DNA of 5,952 nucleotides from Treponema sp. UBA3649 (lineage in GTDB: Bacteria > Spirochaetota > Spirochaetia > Treponematales > Treponemataceae): the NCBI GenBank assembly GCA_002373325.1, contig DFKI01000027.1, forward strand, positions 1 through 5,952. The letters run 5' to 3'. A program made the translations under genes and the position numbers. Position 1 is the first letter of the stretch, and the number at the start of each line of letters is the position of its first letter. Shown one piece after another: positions 1 through 5,952 of the stretch. Below the pieces are notes generated by a model that was not told the origin of the DNA, did not search any database, and worked only from the letters and a program-made list of their open reading frames with translations.

Positions 1-2342
1 CGAAAAAATACGAGGGACTTGACGGAACCGAGCTTGCCATCTCCGAAAGCCAGGAGCGCATGGCGGTGGTTGTGCGTAAGGAAAATGTCGAGAAATTTAT
101 CAAGGCCGCAAACGCAGAGAATCTTAACGCAGTTCAGGTCGCGGTCGTTACAGACACAAACCGCATGGTGATGAAGTGGCGCGGAAAGGTGATTGTTGAC
201 ATTGACCGTGCTTTCATCGATACCGCCGGAGCCCCGCATGAGGCCACTGCTGAAATTGAGTCTCCCGCAGCGCAGAAGGACTCTCCCTTGGTTCGTCCAT
301 TGGAAAGCGTTGAGAAAATCCTTGGCGAGAATCCCTCTCAGGATGATTTGAAAAAAGCATGGATTTCCAATATGAATGATTTGGCATGCTGCTCCCAGAG
401 AGGATTGGGCGAAAGATTCGACGGCTCAATCGGCGCTTCATCCGTGCTCATGCCCTATGGAGGAAAATATCAGTGTACTCCCGAGGCTGGTATGGCGGCC
501 CGCATTCCGGTTCTTTCTCCGCGCGAGACTTCCACGGTGAGCCTCATGTCCTACGGTTATGATCCGAGGGTGGCACAGTGGAGTCCCTGGCATGGAGCTC
601 AGGTCGCTGTTCTTTCATCGCTTGCAAAGATTACTGCTATGGGCGGAAAGGCTGAGAAGTGCCGTCTGAGTTTTCAGGAATTCTTCGGTCGCGCCGTGAG
701 TGAAAAGACTTGGGGATATCCTGCTGCCGCGTTGCTCGGTGCCCTTGATGCACAGAAAGCGATGGGAACCGGAAGCGTCGGCGGTAAAGACAGCATGAGC
801 GGTACTTTTGAAAATCTGAACGTGCCTCATACGCTGGTGAGTTTTGCGGTGGACACTGACGAGGATAAAAATGTCCGCGGCGGATCATTCAAAAAAGCTG
901 GCGACAAAATCTTCGTCGTTGAGGTTCCCTACTCAAAGGAGCTTGCCCCTGATTTTGACACCTTCACAAAAAATGCCGGAACCCTTTACCGCCTGAACAA
1001 GAAAGGAAAAATCTCCGCAATGTACCCTGTCGGTGCCGGTGGACTTGCGGAGGCCGTGAGCAAGATGGCGATGGGAAACAGAATCGGTGCCGAGCTTAAC
1101 GATGCCTTTAAGTCCGCGACTTCATCCGGTTTGGATATGTCTTCCGGACTCAGGGATTTCTTCATGCCTTGCTACGGTTCAATCGTGGTGGAGAGCCCGG
1201 AGGATATTTCTTCGGAAAGCGGATTTGCGCCTGGTACCGTAAAGCAGATTGGAGTCACGAGCGGTGAAAAATCAATCAAGGTCTGCGGAGCTGAAATCAG
1301 TCTTTGTGAGATTGAAAAGGCGTGGGAAGAAAAACTTTCCGTCGTGTTCCCTCCCGTGAGCAGCGCAAAAAAATCTGTGTTGCCTGAGTTCGCGGTAAAG
1401 GAACATTCTTCTCTTTCAAAAGCCCGTGCTGATTTGAAATCGTCCGCGGTAAAATCATCCTTTGCGAAATCCGGGGCGAAACCGAGGGTAATCATTCCCG
1501 TTTTCCCGGGTACCAACTGCGAGTACGACATGGCGAGGGCATTCAATCTGAACGGTGCCGAGACAAAGATTCTCGTCTTCAAAAACCGCACGCCCGATGA
1601 TTTGCGTGAGAGCCTTGATGCGTTCAGGTCGGAAATTGAGAAGAGCCAGATTCTTGCTTTCGCCGGTGGATTCAGCGCAGGTGACGAGCCGGACGGTTCC
1701 GGTAAATACATTGCGAACGTAATCCGCGAAAAACGAATTGCCGACGCGATTATGAATCTTCTGAAAAACAGGGACGGACTTGTGCTCGGTATCTGCAACG
1801 GGTTCCAGGCCCTGATAAAAACTGGTCTCGTGCCCTTCGGTGAAATCCGTGAGCCTTCCGCCGACATGCCGACCCTTACGTTCAACACCGTGGGACGACA
1901 CATCAGCCGTGTGGTGAGAACCCGCGTGGTAAGTGCCGCAAGTCCATGGGCTTTGAACGAGTCGGTTCTGGACGCTGCCTGCCATCTGGTTCCCGTGAGC
2001 CACGGTGAGGGACGCATTATTATGGAAGAGAATCTTGCGAAGAGACTCTTTGAAAACGGACAGGTGTTCACTCAGTATGTTTCCGTGGATGAGTCAGGCC
2101 ATGTTCTTCCGACAATGGAGGAGCCAGACAATCCGAACGGAAGCATGTTCGCCATTGAGGGATTGACAAGCCCAGACGGACACGTGCTCGGAAAGATGGG
2201 ACACAGCGAGAGAACCGTAGGAAATGCCCTGAACGGTGGGGACGAGAATCTGATTAAGAACATCGCCTCTTATCCTGAGAACCGCAAGTCCGAAAGTTCA
2301 TGCCAGAATCTCTTCCGTGCGGGCGTGGAATATTTTGCTTAA
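1..2342 (+). CDS. purL: Phosphoribosylformylglycinamidine synthase, single-chain form, 5' end missing
   Basis: FGAM synthase converts FGAR, ATP and glutamine to FGAM in de novo purine synthesis, in the cytoplasm. The frame is open to the left edge (first full codon at 3), so the gene starts outside the window. About 779 codons are visible; single-chain family members are roughly 1,200-1,300 residues, so the N-terminal third or more is missing. The visible part opens with the family motif SESQERM (about 48-62), so the ATG at 60 is internal. The second synthetase half contains GGKDSMSG (780-803). After an Ala/Ser/Lys-rich linker (about 1350-1480) comes the class I glutamine amidotransferase domain: VFPGTNCEYD (about 1500-1530), GGFSAGDEPDGSG, nucleophile Cys in GICNGFQ (Cys codon 1794-1796), SHGEGR (1998-2015), and His and Glu in GHSER (2202-2204, 2208-2210). 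All key residues are present, so the enzyme should be active. It resembles the single-chain type recalled from Clostridia and Bacteroidetes rather than the split PurS/PurL/PurQ system. A hairpin follows the stop at once. Confidence 0.97.
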   Translation, partial: KKYEGLDGTELAISESQERMAVVVRKENVEKFIKAANAENLNAVQVAVVTDTNRMVMKWRGKVIVDIDRAFIDTAGAPHEATAEIESPAAQKDSPLVRPLESVEKILGENPSQDDLKKAWISNMNDLACCSQRGLGERFDGSIGASSVLMPYGGKYQCTPEAGMAARIPVLSPRETSTVSLMSYGYDPRVAQWSPWHGAQVAVLSSLAKITAMGGKAEKCRLSFQEFFGRAVSEKTWGYPAAALLGALDAQKAMGTGSVGGKDSMSGTFENLNVPHTLVSFAVDTDEDKNVRGGSFKKAGDKIFVVEVPYSKELAPDFDTFTKNAGTLYRLNKKGKISAMYPVGAGGLAEAVSKMAMGNRIGAELNDAFKSATSSGLDMSSGLRDFFMPCYGSIVVESPEDISSESGFAPGTVKQIGVTSGEKSIKVCGAEISLCEIEKAWEEKLSVVFPPVSSAKKSVLPEFAVKEHSSLSKARADLKSSAVKSSFAKSGAKPRVIIPVFPGTNCEYDMARAFNLNGAETKILVFKNRTPDDLRESLDAFRSEIEKSQILAFAGGFSAGDEPDGSGKYIANVIREKRIADAIMNLLKNRDGLVLGICNGFQALIKTGLVPFGEIREPSADMPTLTFNTVGRHISRVVRTRVVSAASPWALNESVLDAACHLVPVSHGEGRIIMEENLAKRLFENGQVFTQYVSVDESGHVLPTMEEPDNPNGSMFAIEGLTSPDGHVLGKMGHSERTVGNALNGGDENLIKNIASYPENRKSESSCQNLFRAGVEYFA

Positions 2343-2350
2343 AAAAACGG

Positions 2351-2390
2351 AGCCGGCGGGATGATTTTGTCCTGCCGGTTTACTTTATAA
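2351..2390 (+). terminator. Probable intrinsic terminator after purL
   Basis: CCGGCGGGA (2353-2361) pairs with TCCTGCCGG (2370-2378) around an 8-base loop, with one G-U pair. The stem can extend outward by one G-U and one A-T pair (2351-2352 with 2379-2380). A T-rich stretch, TTTACTTTAT (2379-2388), follows. It begins nine bases after the purL stop. On the other strand the stem is followed by a run of seven T (the A-run at 2341-2347), so the shape could stop transcription in both directions, though no convergent gene is visible. The + strand T-tract is interrupted, so termination may be partial and allow read-through into the downstream genes. Confidence 0.7.
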
Positions 2391-2394
2391 AAAA

Positions 2395-3348
2395 GTGGTG
2401 ACCGAATTGATTCTTTCAGAAAAAAAAATTGCGTTTTGCATTCCCTTGATTTTATTGTCTCTCGCCCTGTGCTCCTGTGGTGGAAAATGGTATACGAGTC
2501 TTTCGGATGCCAAAGTCGCCGCGGAAAAAAACGGTAAGAATATTTTTCTTTTTACGGCTGCGGAGACGGAGTTTGCGTCTAAGTTTAAAGATGAAGTGCT
2601 TGCCTCAAGAAAGTTCCGGTCTGTGGCTGGTAAGAACTACGTGCTTGCGGACATGTATCTTTCGTCTGGGGAGATCGGAAAAAAATCCGCCGAGGATCTG
2701 GAAAAAGAAGGCAAAGAGAAATCCGCGATGATGCTGGACTATGACATTCAGGGTGATATTTCCATGCTGATTCTTTCACGCGAAGGATATTATCTTGCCG
2801 AGGTTCCTTATAATGCGGAGAGTCTTTCGGTCGAGGGACTGCTGAGCGCGATTGATGAGACGGAAAATGAGACGCGGAAAATTGATTCGCTTGTCTCAGA
2901 GGTGCGTAAGACTGAGGGTACCGACAAGGTGCGCGCGATCGATGCTCTTTATGAGGCGACGGATGAGAAAATCAGGAGACCGCTTCTTCCTCTATGCCGG
3001 GAGATTCCGAATCTGGATCCGGGAAACATCAGCGGCCTTTTGGGAAAGTACGAGCTGCAGCTGACATTTGATGATGTTTACAAAATGCTTTCCAAGGATT
3101 CCGTGGATGAGGCGGCGGAGAAATTTGTGTCGCTCGCTGAAAACGGACATCTGGACAGGACTCAGAAATTTCACGCGTATTATTATGCGGCGTATCTTTA
3201 TCCTCTTGTGGGGAGCACGGATTTTGACCGGATGCTTGAGCTTTTGGAAAAGTCCTACGCTTCGGATCCATCCAACGAACATTCGGGCGACATTTCCCTG
3301 ATGATTGAGCAGACTCAAAAAATGAAAAAACTTTACGGCGGTAATTAA
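2395..3348 (+). CDS. Lipoprotein with degenerate thioredoxin-like domain and helical C-terminus
   Basis: I cannot name this gene. The 317-residue product starts with a lipoprotein signal: Lys10-Lys11, a hydrophobic stretch at 12-25, then L25-C26-S27-C28, with Cys28 the likely lipidated residue (a relaxed lipobox; Cys26 is less likely). Residues 31-155 resemble the thioredoxin_7/DUF255-like fold: a Trp, then DAKVAAEKNGKNIFLFTA, then KFKDEV. Aligned to the remembered family pattern, T58 and A61 sit where the CxxC cysteines belong. The segment around GDISML (120-125) lacks the usual Gly-x-Pro cis-proline. The only other cysteine in the mature protein is Cys201, so disulfide chemistry is unlikely; a binding or structural role is inferred. 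Residues about 160-317 are charged and helical, with a TPR-like end (258-292). The start is uncertain: GTG 2395, GTG 2398 or TTG 2407; TTG 2407 has the best-placed ribosome site. The stop overlaps the next gene's first ATG by one base. Confidence 0.85.
   Translation: MVTELILSEKKIAFCIPLILLSLALCSCGGKWYTSLSDAKVAAEKNGKNIFLFTAAETEFASKFKDEVLASRKFRSVAGKNYVLADMYLSSGEIGKKSAEDLEKEGKEKSAMMLDYDIQGDISMLILSREGYYLAEVPYNAESLSVEGLLSAIDETENETRKIDSLVSEVRKTEGTDKVRAIDALYEATDEKIRRPLLPLCREIPNLDPGNISGLLGKYELQLTFDDVYKMLSKDSVDEAAEKFVSLAENGHLDRTQKFHAYYYAAYLYPLVGSTDFDRMLELLEKSYASDPSNEHSGDISLMIEQTQKMKKLYGGN
2396..2409 (+). promoter_or_regulatory. Ribosome binding site supporting a TTG start for the lipoprotein gene
   Basis: GGTGA at 2397-2401 can pair with the 16S rRNA 3' end and lies five bases before TTG 2407. 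No comparable site lies upstream of GTG 2395 or GTG 2398, where the sequence is only TTTATAAAAAA. Starting at 2407 gives a protein beginning M-I-L-S-E-K-K, a more typical short signal-peptide N-region, and puts the lipid cysteine at residue 24. This favours TTG 2407 but does not prove it. Confidence 0.4.
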
Positions 3349-3349
3349 T

Positions 3350-3362
3350 GGAGATGAATATG
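3350..3362 (+). promoter_or_regulatory. Ribosome binding site deciding the start of the first CNNM gene
   Basis: GGAG at 3350-3353 lies six bases before ATG 3360, ideal spacing. The ATGs at 3348 and 3354 overlap or abut this site and have only weak GGCGG-like sequence upstream. Beginning at 3360 also makes the product align without gaps to the downstream paralogue from residue 1, which independently supports this start. Confidence 0.6.
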
Positions 3363-4643
3363 AAGATGGATTCGGACTTCCTGATTCTGATTGTGATTGC
3401 CGTCGTCTGTATTTTATTCTCCATGTTTTTTTCAGCCGCGGAGAGTGCCTTTCTTTCCGTGAACAAACTTCGCGTGCGTGTTTTAAAAAATCAAAAGAAC
3501 CGCCGTGCCGCAAGGGTCCTGAGGCTCCTTAACGACAAGGAAAAACTCATCAACACGCTTCTTGTCGGAAACAACATCGTGAACATAATCATCTCTTCAA
3601 TTCTTGCGTACATCGCGCTGAGGATTTTCGGAAACGCGGGAATTGGAATCGCGACTTTTGCGGCGACCATTTTGCTTTTGATTTTCGGTGAGATAACGCC
3701 TAAGACAATCGCGACCCATCATCCTGAGCCCATCGCTTTTTTCGCGAGCGGATTCGTTGAGGTGCTTGAGGTGATTCTTTCGCCCCTTGTTTTTATCTTC
3801 ACGTCCGTTTCCCGTTTTGTGCTCGGGATTTTCAAAATCAACACGAAGGAAAAAAAAGTCAGCTTCACCGAGGAGGAAATCAAGACCTTCATTGACGTGG
3901 GAAGCGAGCAGGGCGTAATCAAGAAAAACGAGAAGACCATGATGCACCGTGTTTTTAAATTTACCGATTTGTCCGCGCGTGACATTATGACTCCGAGAAA
4001 GGACATAAAGGCAATCTCCACGAAATCAACTTATGAGGAAATTATTGAGCTTTCGGAAAAATACCGCATCTCACGTTTTCCGGTTTACAAGAGCGACATC
4101 GATGACATTGTGGGAATCCTCTACATCAAGGACCTGCTTTTTTACAAGGGAGGCGTGGAGAACTTCCGCGTGGAGAATGTGATGCGGGCTCCTCTTTTTA
4201 TCCTTGAGACAAAAAAGATGTCGGGAATCCAGCAGATGCTTGAGGAAAATCATCAGAGCATGGCCGTGGTGATTGACGAGTATTCCGGGACCGACGGGGT
4301 TCTTACGAGCGAGGACATTGCGCGGGAGATTTTCGGCCCAATCGCGGATGAGTACAAACCCTATGCACGCCGCGTTGAGGTGGTGATAAAAAATCAGGAA
4401 CATTCCGAGGTTGAGGGACAGGCGCGCCTTGTTGATTTGAACGAGCAGCTTGGTATGCGTCTTTCGTCGGATTACTGCGAGACTCTGGGGGGGTATATCA
4501 GCGAGGTGCTCGGAAGGATTCCTTCGGAGGGAGAGTCGGTCGTTCGCGAGGGATTTAAATTTACCGTGATGCGCATGGACGACAAGCGTGTCGCTAAAAT
4601 CAGGATTCAGAAAATCGGCGAGGAGGAGGCGGAGCATGAATGA
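3360..4643 (+). CDS. CNNM/CBS/CorC_HlyC membrane protein, probable Mg2+ or divalent cation efflux (first copy)
   Basis: From ATG 3360 the protein has 427 residues, normal for CorC/TlyC/YfjD-type proteins. ATG 3348 (431 residues, overlapping the previous stop as TAATG) is the alternative. Residues 1-160 form the CNNM (DUF21) membrane domain: a first helix ending in FFSAAESAF (23-31), GNN (70-72) in the second, GEITPK (110-115) at the end of the third, and a further hydrophobic stretch at 125-158. An acidic helical linker (TEEEIKTF, about 170-177) leads to CBS1 (about 207-262, starting RDIMTPR) and CBS2 (about 272-328, with VVIDEYSGTDG). Residues 342-420 are the CorC_HlyC domain, including ETLGGY. 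Characterised CNNM/CorC proteins are inner-membrane dimers that export Mg2+, with CBS domains binding Mg-ATP; the older label 'hemolysin' is poorly supported. The conserved polar residues of the membrane domain are intact, so transport is likely. The last eight bases overlap the next gene. A run of seven G lies at 4487-4493. Confidence 0.93.
   Translation: MKMDSDFLILIVIAVVCILFSMFFSAAESAFLSVNKLRVRVLKNQKNRRAARVLRLLNDKEKLINTLLVGNNIVNIIISSILAYIALRIFGNAGIGIATFAATILLLIFGEITPKTIATHHPEPIAFFASGFVEVLEVILSPLVFIFTSVSRFVLGIFKINTKEKKVSFTEEEIKTFIDVGSEQGVIKKNEKTMMHRVFKFTDLSARDIMTPRKDIKAISTKSTYEEIIELSEKYRISRFPVYKSDIDDIVGILYIKDLLFYKGGVENFRVENVMRAPLFILETKKMSGIQQMLEENHQSMAVVIDEYSGTDGVLTSEDIAREIFGPIADEYKPYARRVEVVIKNQEHSEVEGQARLVDLNEQLGMRLSSDYCETLGGYISEVLGRIPSEGESVVREGFKFTVMRMDDKRVAKIRIQKIGEEEAEHE
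4621..4638 (+). promoter_or_regulatory. Strong ribosome binding site inside the end of the first CNNM gene
   Basis: AGGAGG, repeated at 4621-4626 and 4624-4629, lies six bases before ATG 4636. It is within the last codons of the upstream gene, where it encodes part of the Glu-rich tail. The ATG overlaps the upstream stop in ATGAATGA (4636-4643). This fixes the start of the second CNNM gene at 4636 rather than the in-frame GTG at 4588, and suggests translational coupling. Confidence 0.8.
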
Positions 4644-5907
4644 CCTTGTTTTTATTTTGGTCTCTCTTCTTGCCGAGATAGTCCTTCTTTTTTGCGGGGC
4701 ATTTTTTGCGGGATCTGAGACTGCTTTCACATCGCTTTCAAGAATCACCGTGCGGCAGATGATGAAGGACGGAGAAAAAAACGCGGGAAAGATTTATAAG
4801 CTCAAGACTCATCTGGACCGTCTGATTTCCACCGTGCTCATAGGAACAAATCTTGTGACGACCTTGATTTCTTCACTTGCGACGGCGCTTACCGTGAGGA
4901 TTTTCGGAGGGGCTGCGGTGAGCTTAAGCACTGCGATTGTTTCCGTGCTTGTGATTGTTTTCTGCGAGATTATTCCGAAGACACTTGCCGCCGTAAGGTC
5001 AAAACAGTGCGCCTCTTTTTCCGCACCGATGATTTCAATCATTCAGCTCCTTCTTTTTCCACTCGTAAAATTCTTTGACCTGATTTCCGCGTTCCTTGAT
5101 TTTTTTGACAGGACGGTGATGAAAAAAAAGAAGCCGCTTGTCACCGAGGAGGAGCTGAAGACTTTGCTTACCCTGGGCCGGATTGAGGGAACTCTTGAGG
5201 CGGACGAGAAGGCCATGCTTGACAGAATCTTCGACTATTCCGATTTGCAGGTGCATGACATGATGCGGCACAGATCGCTTGTGTGCTATGTGGACGTGAG
5301 CGACTCCGTGGATTCCGTTGTGGAAGTGTTCGCGAAATCCGGGTATTCTAGGCTTCCTGTGATTGACGGAAATCCTGAGAAGGTCGTGGGCGTGCTGCAT
5401 TACAAGTCGGTTTTGTTCGCGGTTCCTGAAATCAAGAGGAGCCCCGATTTTGTGAGAATCTGCATGAGCGACGTGCTCTTTGTCCCGGAGACTTTTTCGG
5501 CTGTGGAATTGCTCAGGACCTTCAAAAAGGAGCATGAGAATTTTGCCGTGGCGGTGGATGAGTACGGGGGCACATCTGGAATCGTGACGATGGATGACAT
5601 ACTCCGCGGCGTGTTCGGTCGCATTACGGATGAGTACGGGACTACCGACGTGGCTCCTGAAAAAAGGGTGACGGTGCTTGGGACAAAGGAGTTCATTGTG
5701 CCGGGCGACATGAAGATTGATGACGTGAATGATGTTCTGAAGTTGAATCTTGAGAGCGAGGTTTACAACACTCTGGGAGGCTGGCTTCTGGAGCGTTTTG
5801 ACGAGCTTCCTCCCGTGGGTGCTGTGTATAAATTCGGGTCGATTATTTTTGTGGTGGAGGACCAGAGCGCGAGAAGAATACAGAGCGTGAGGATTGTGCT
5901 GAGGTGA
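4636..5907 (+). CDS. CNNM/CBS/CorC_HlyC membrane protein, divergent second copy
   Basis: From ATG 4636 the product has 423 residues with the same architecture as its upstream neighbour: CNNM membrane domain (1-160), acidic linker (TEEELKTL, 170-177), two CBS domains (about 207-262 and 274-330) and CorC_HlyC (about 343-421, with NTLGGW). It aligns without gaps to the first copy through residue 213: FFAGSETAF (23-31), GTN (70-72), VRIFG (87-91), CEIIPK (110-115). CBS2 keeps the family signature VAVDEYGGTSG (305-315). Differences stand out: the usual Gly of GE(I/T)xPK is Cys110, one Asn of GNN is Thr71, and the MTPR at the entrance to CBS1 is MRHR (210-213). A probable inner-membrane cation efflux protein like its neighbour; altered nucleotide sensing, altered ion preference or a heterodimer with the first copy are inferences. 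An in-frame GTG at 4588 would add 16 Arg/Lys-rich residues encoded entirely within the upstream gene and is unlikely to be the start. Confidence 0.92.
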   Translation: MNDLVFILVSLLAEIVLLFCGAFFAGSETAFTSLSRITVRQMMKDGEKNAGKIYKLKTHLDRLISTVLIGTNLVTTLISSLATALTVRIFGGAAVSLSTAIVSVLVIVFCEIIPKTLAAVRSKQCASFSAPMISIIQLLLFPLVKFFDLISAFLDFFDRTVMKKKKPLVTEEELKTLLTLGRIEGTLEADEKAMLDRIFDYSDLQVHDMMRHRSLVCYVDVSDSVDSVVEVFAKSGYSRLPVIDGNPEKVVGVLHYKSVLFAVPEIKRSPDFVRICMSDVLFVPETFSAVELLRTFKKEHENFAVAVDEYGGTSGIVTMDDILRGVFGRITDEYGTTDVAPEKRVTVLGTKEFIVPGDMKIDDVNDVLKLNLESEVYNTLGGWLLERFDELPPVGAVYKFGSIIFVVEDQSARRIQSVRIVLR

Positions 5908-5936
5908 TTGACACAAAGCTGATGACATAGAATTAT
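5908..5936 (+). promoter_or_regulatory. Possible sigma-70-type promoter for the gene beyond the right edge
   Basis: A perfect TTGACA (5908-5913) begins right after the TGA of the second CNNM gene. At 17 bases' spacing is AATTAT (5931-5936), matching four of six bases of TATAAT. TAGAAT (5928-5933) matches five of six but at only 14 bases' spacing. The sequence downstream is AT-rich and non-coding. No gene start is visible before the edge, so the target is unknown, and chance cannot be excluded. Confidence 0.4.
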
Positions 5937-5952
5937 GTACTAGTATTCTGTA

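Noticed and set aside
60..62. ATG at 60 as the start of purL
   Set aside because: The frame is open upstream to the edge and encodes the conserved SESQERM motif across this Met, so it is internal.
196..225. TTGACA hexamer near the left edge
   Set aside because: It encodes Val-Asp-Ile in purL; no convincing -10 box follows and no gene begins nearby.
1172..2071. Long open frame on the - strand within purL
   Set aside because: It lies wholly antisense to the conserved glutaminase and linker region of purL, its translation resembles no family I know, and it reflects codon bias of the + strand gene.
2163..2191. Perfect TTGACA inside the end of purL as a promoter for the lipoprotein operon
   Set aside because: Nothing like a -10 box lies 16-19 bases downstream (the region is GC-rich), and the hexamer encodes conserved PurL residues.
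3954..4566. 13-base direct repeat TTTAAATTTACCG (3954-3966 and 4554-4566) in the first CNNM gene
   Set aside because: Both copies encode Phe-Lys-Phe-Thr in frame in different domains; there is no flanking similarity, so it is a coincidence of codon use.
4588..4635. Upstream GTG start extending the second CNNM protein by 16 residues
   Set aside because: The extension is Arg/Lys-rich, has no ribosome site, and would break the gap-free alignment with the first copy, whereas ATG 4636 has an excellent AGGAGG.
5035..5928. Long open frame on the - strand within the second CNNM gene
   Set aside because: It is antisense to clearly conserved CBS and CorC_HlyC motifs; the translation is His/Arg/Ser-rich and low in order, typical of a shadow frame.

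Overview
This window looks like ordinary chromosome from a bacterium with a Gram-negative-type (diderm) envelope, most plausibly a free-living or gut-type spirochaete of the Treponema group. The reasons are the relaxed lipobox of the lipoprotein, the adjacent pair of 'hemolysin/TlyC-like' CNNM-CBS proteins (a pairing I recall from treponemes), the single-chain purL type, and Lys/Glu-rich proteins encoded with many A-runs. The taxonomic assignment is inference from memory, not a search result. All genes read on the + strand and coding density is very high. I see no RNA gene, CRISPR array, insertion sequence or phage-like segment.

Layout: (1) The left edge to 2342 is the C-terminal two thirds or so of purL, the single-chain phosphoribosylformylglycinamidine synthase of de novo purine synthesis, cut by the window edge. 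(2) At 2351-2390 a GC-rich hairpin with a T-rich tail forms a probable purL terminator. (3) At 2395-3348 there is a short lipoprotein gene. Its product looks like a thioredoxin-fold domain that has lost both the CxxC motif and the cis-proline, followed by a helical domain. (4) At 3348/3360-4643 and 4636-5907 there are two paralogous CNNM (DUF21)-CBS-CBS-CorC_HlyC membrane proteins, probable Mg2+/divalent cation efflux proteins, with overlapping ends. (5) At 5908-5952 a short tail has a perfect TTGACA hexamer and a small inverted repeat, probably the promoter region of the next gene beyond the edge.

The lipoprotein and the two CNNM genes are so tightly packed (11-base gap or 1-base overlap, then an 8-base overlap) that they are almost certainly one transcript, separated from purL by the hairpin. 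The likely theme is an envelope module: a lipid-anchored periplasmic protein of unknown function made together with two inner-membrane cation transporters. The two CNNM proteins align without gaps from their chosen starts through about residue 213. This supports both start choices and shows they arose by duplication. The second copy has lost parts of two conserved motifs. I see no clear new defence or mobile system. The most interesting items are the redox-dead thioredoxin-like lipoprotein and the divergent, translationally coupled transporter pair.
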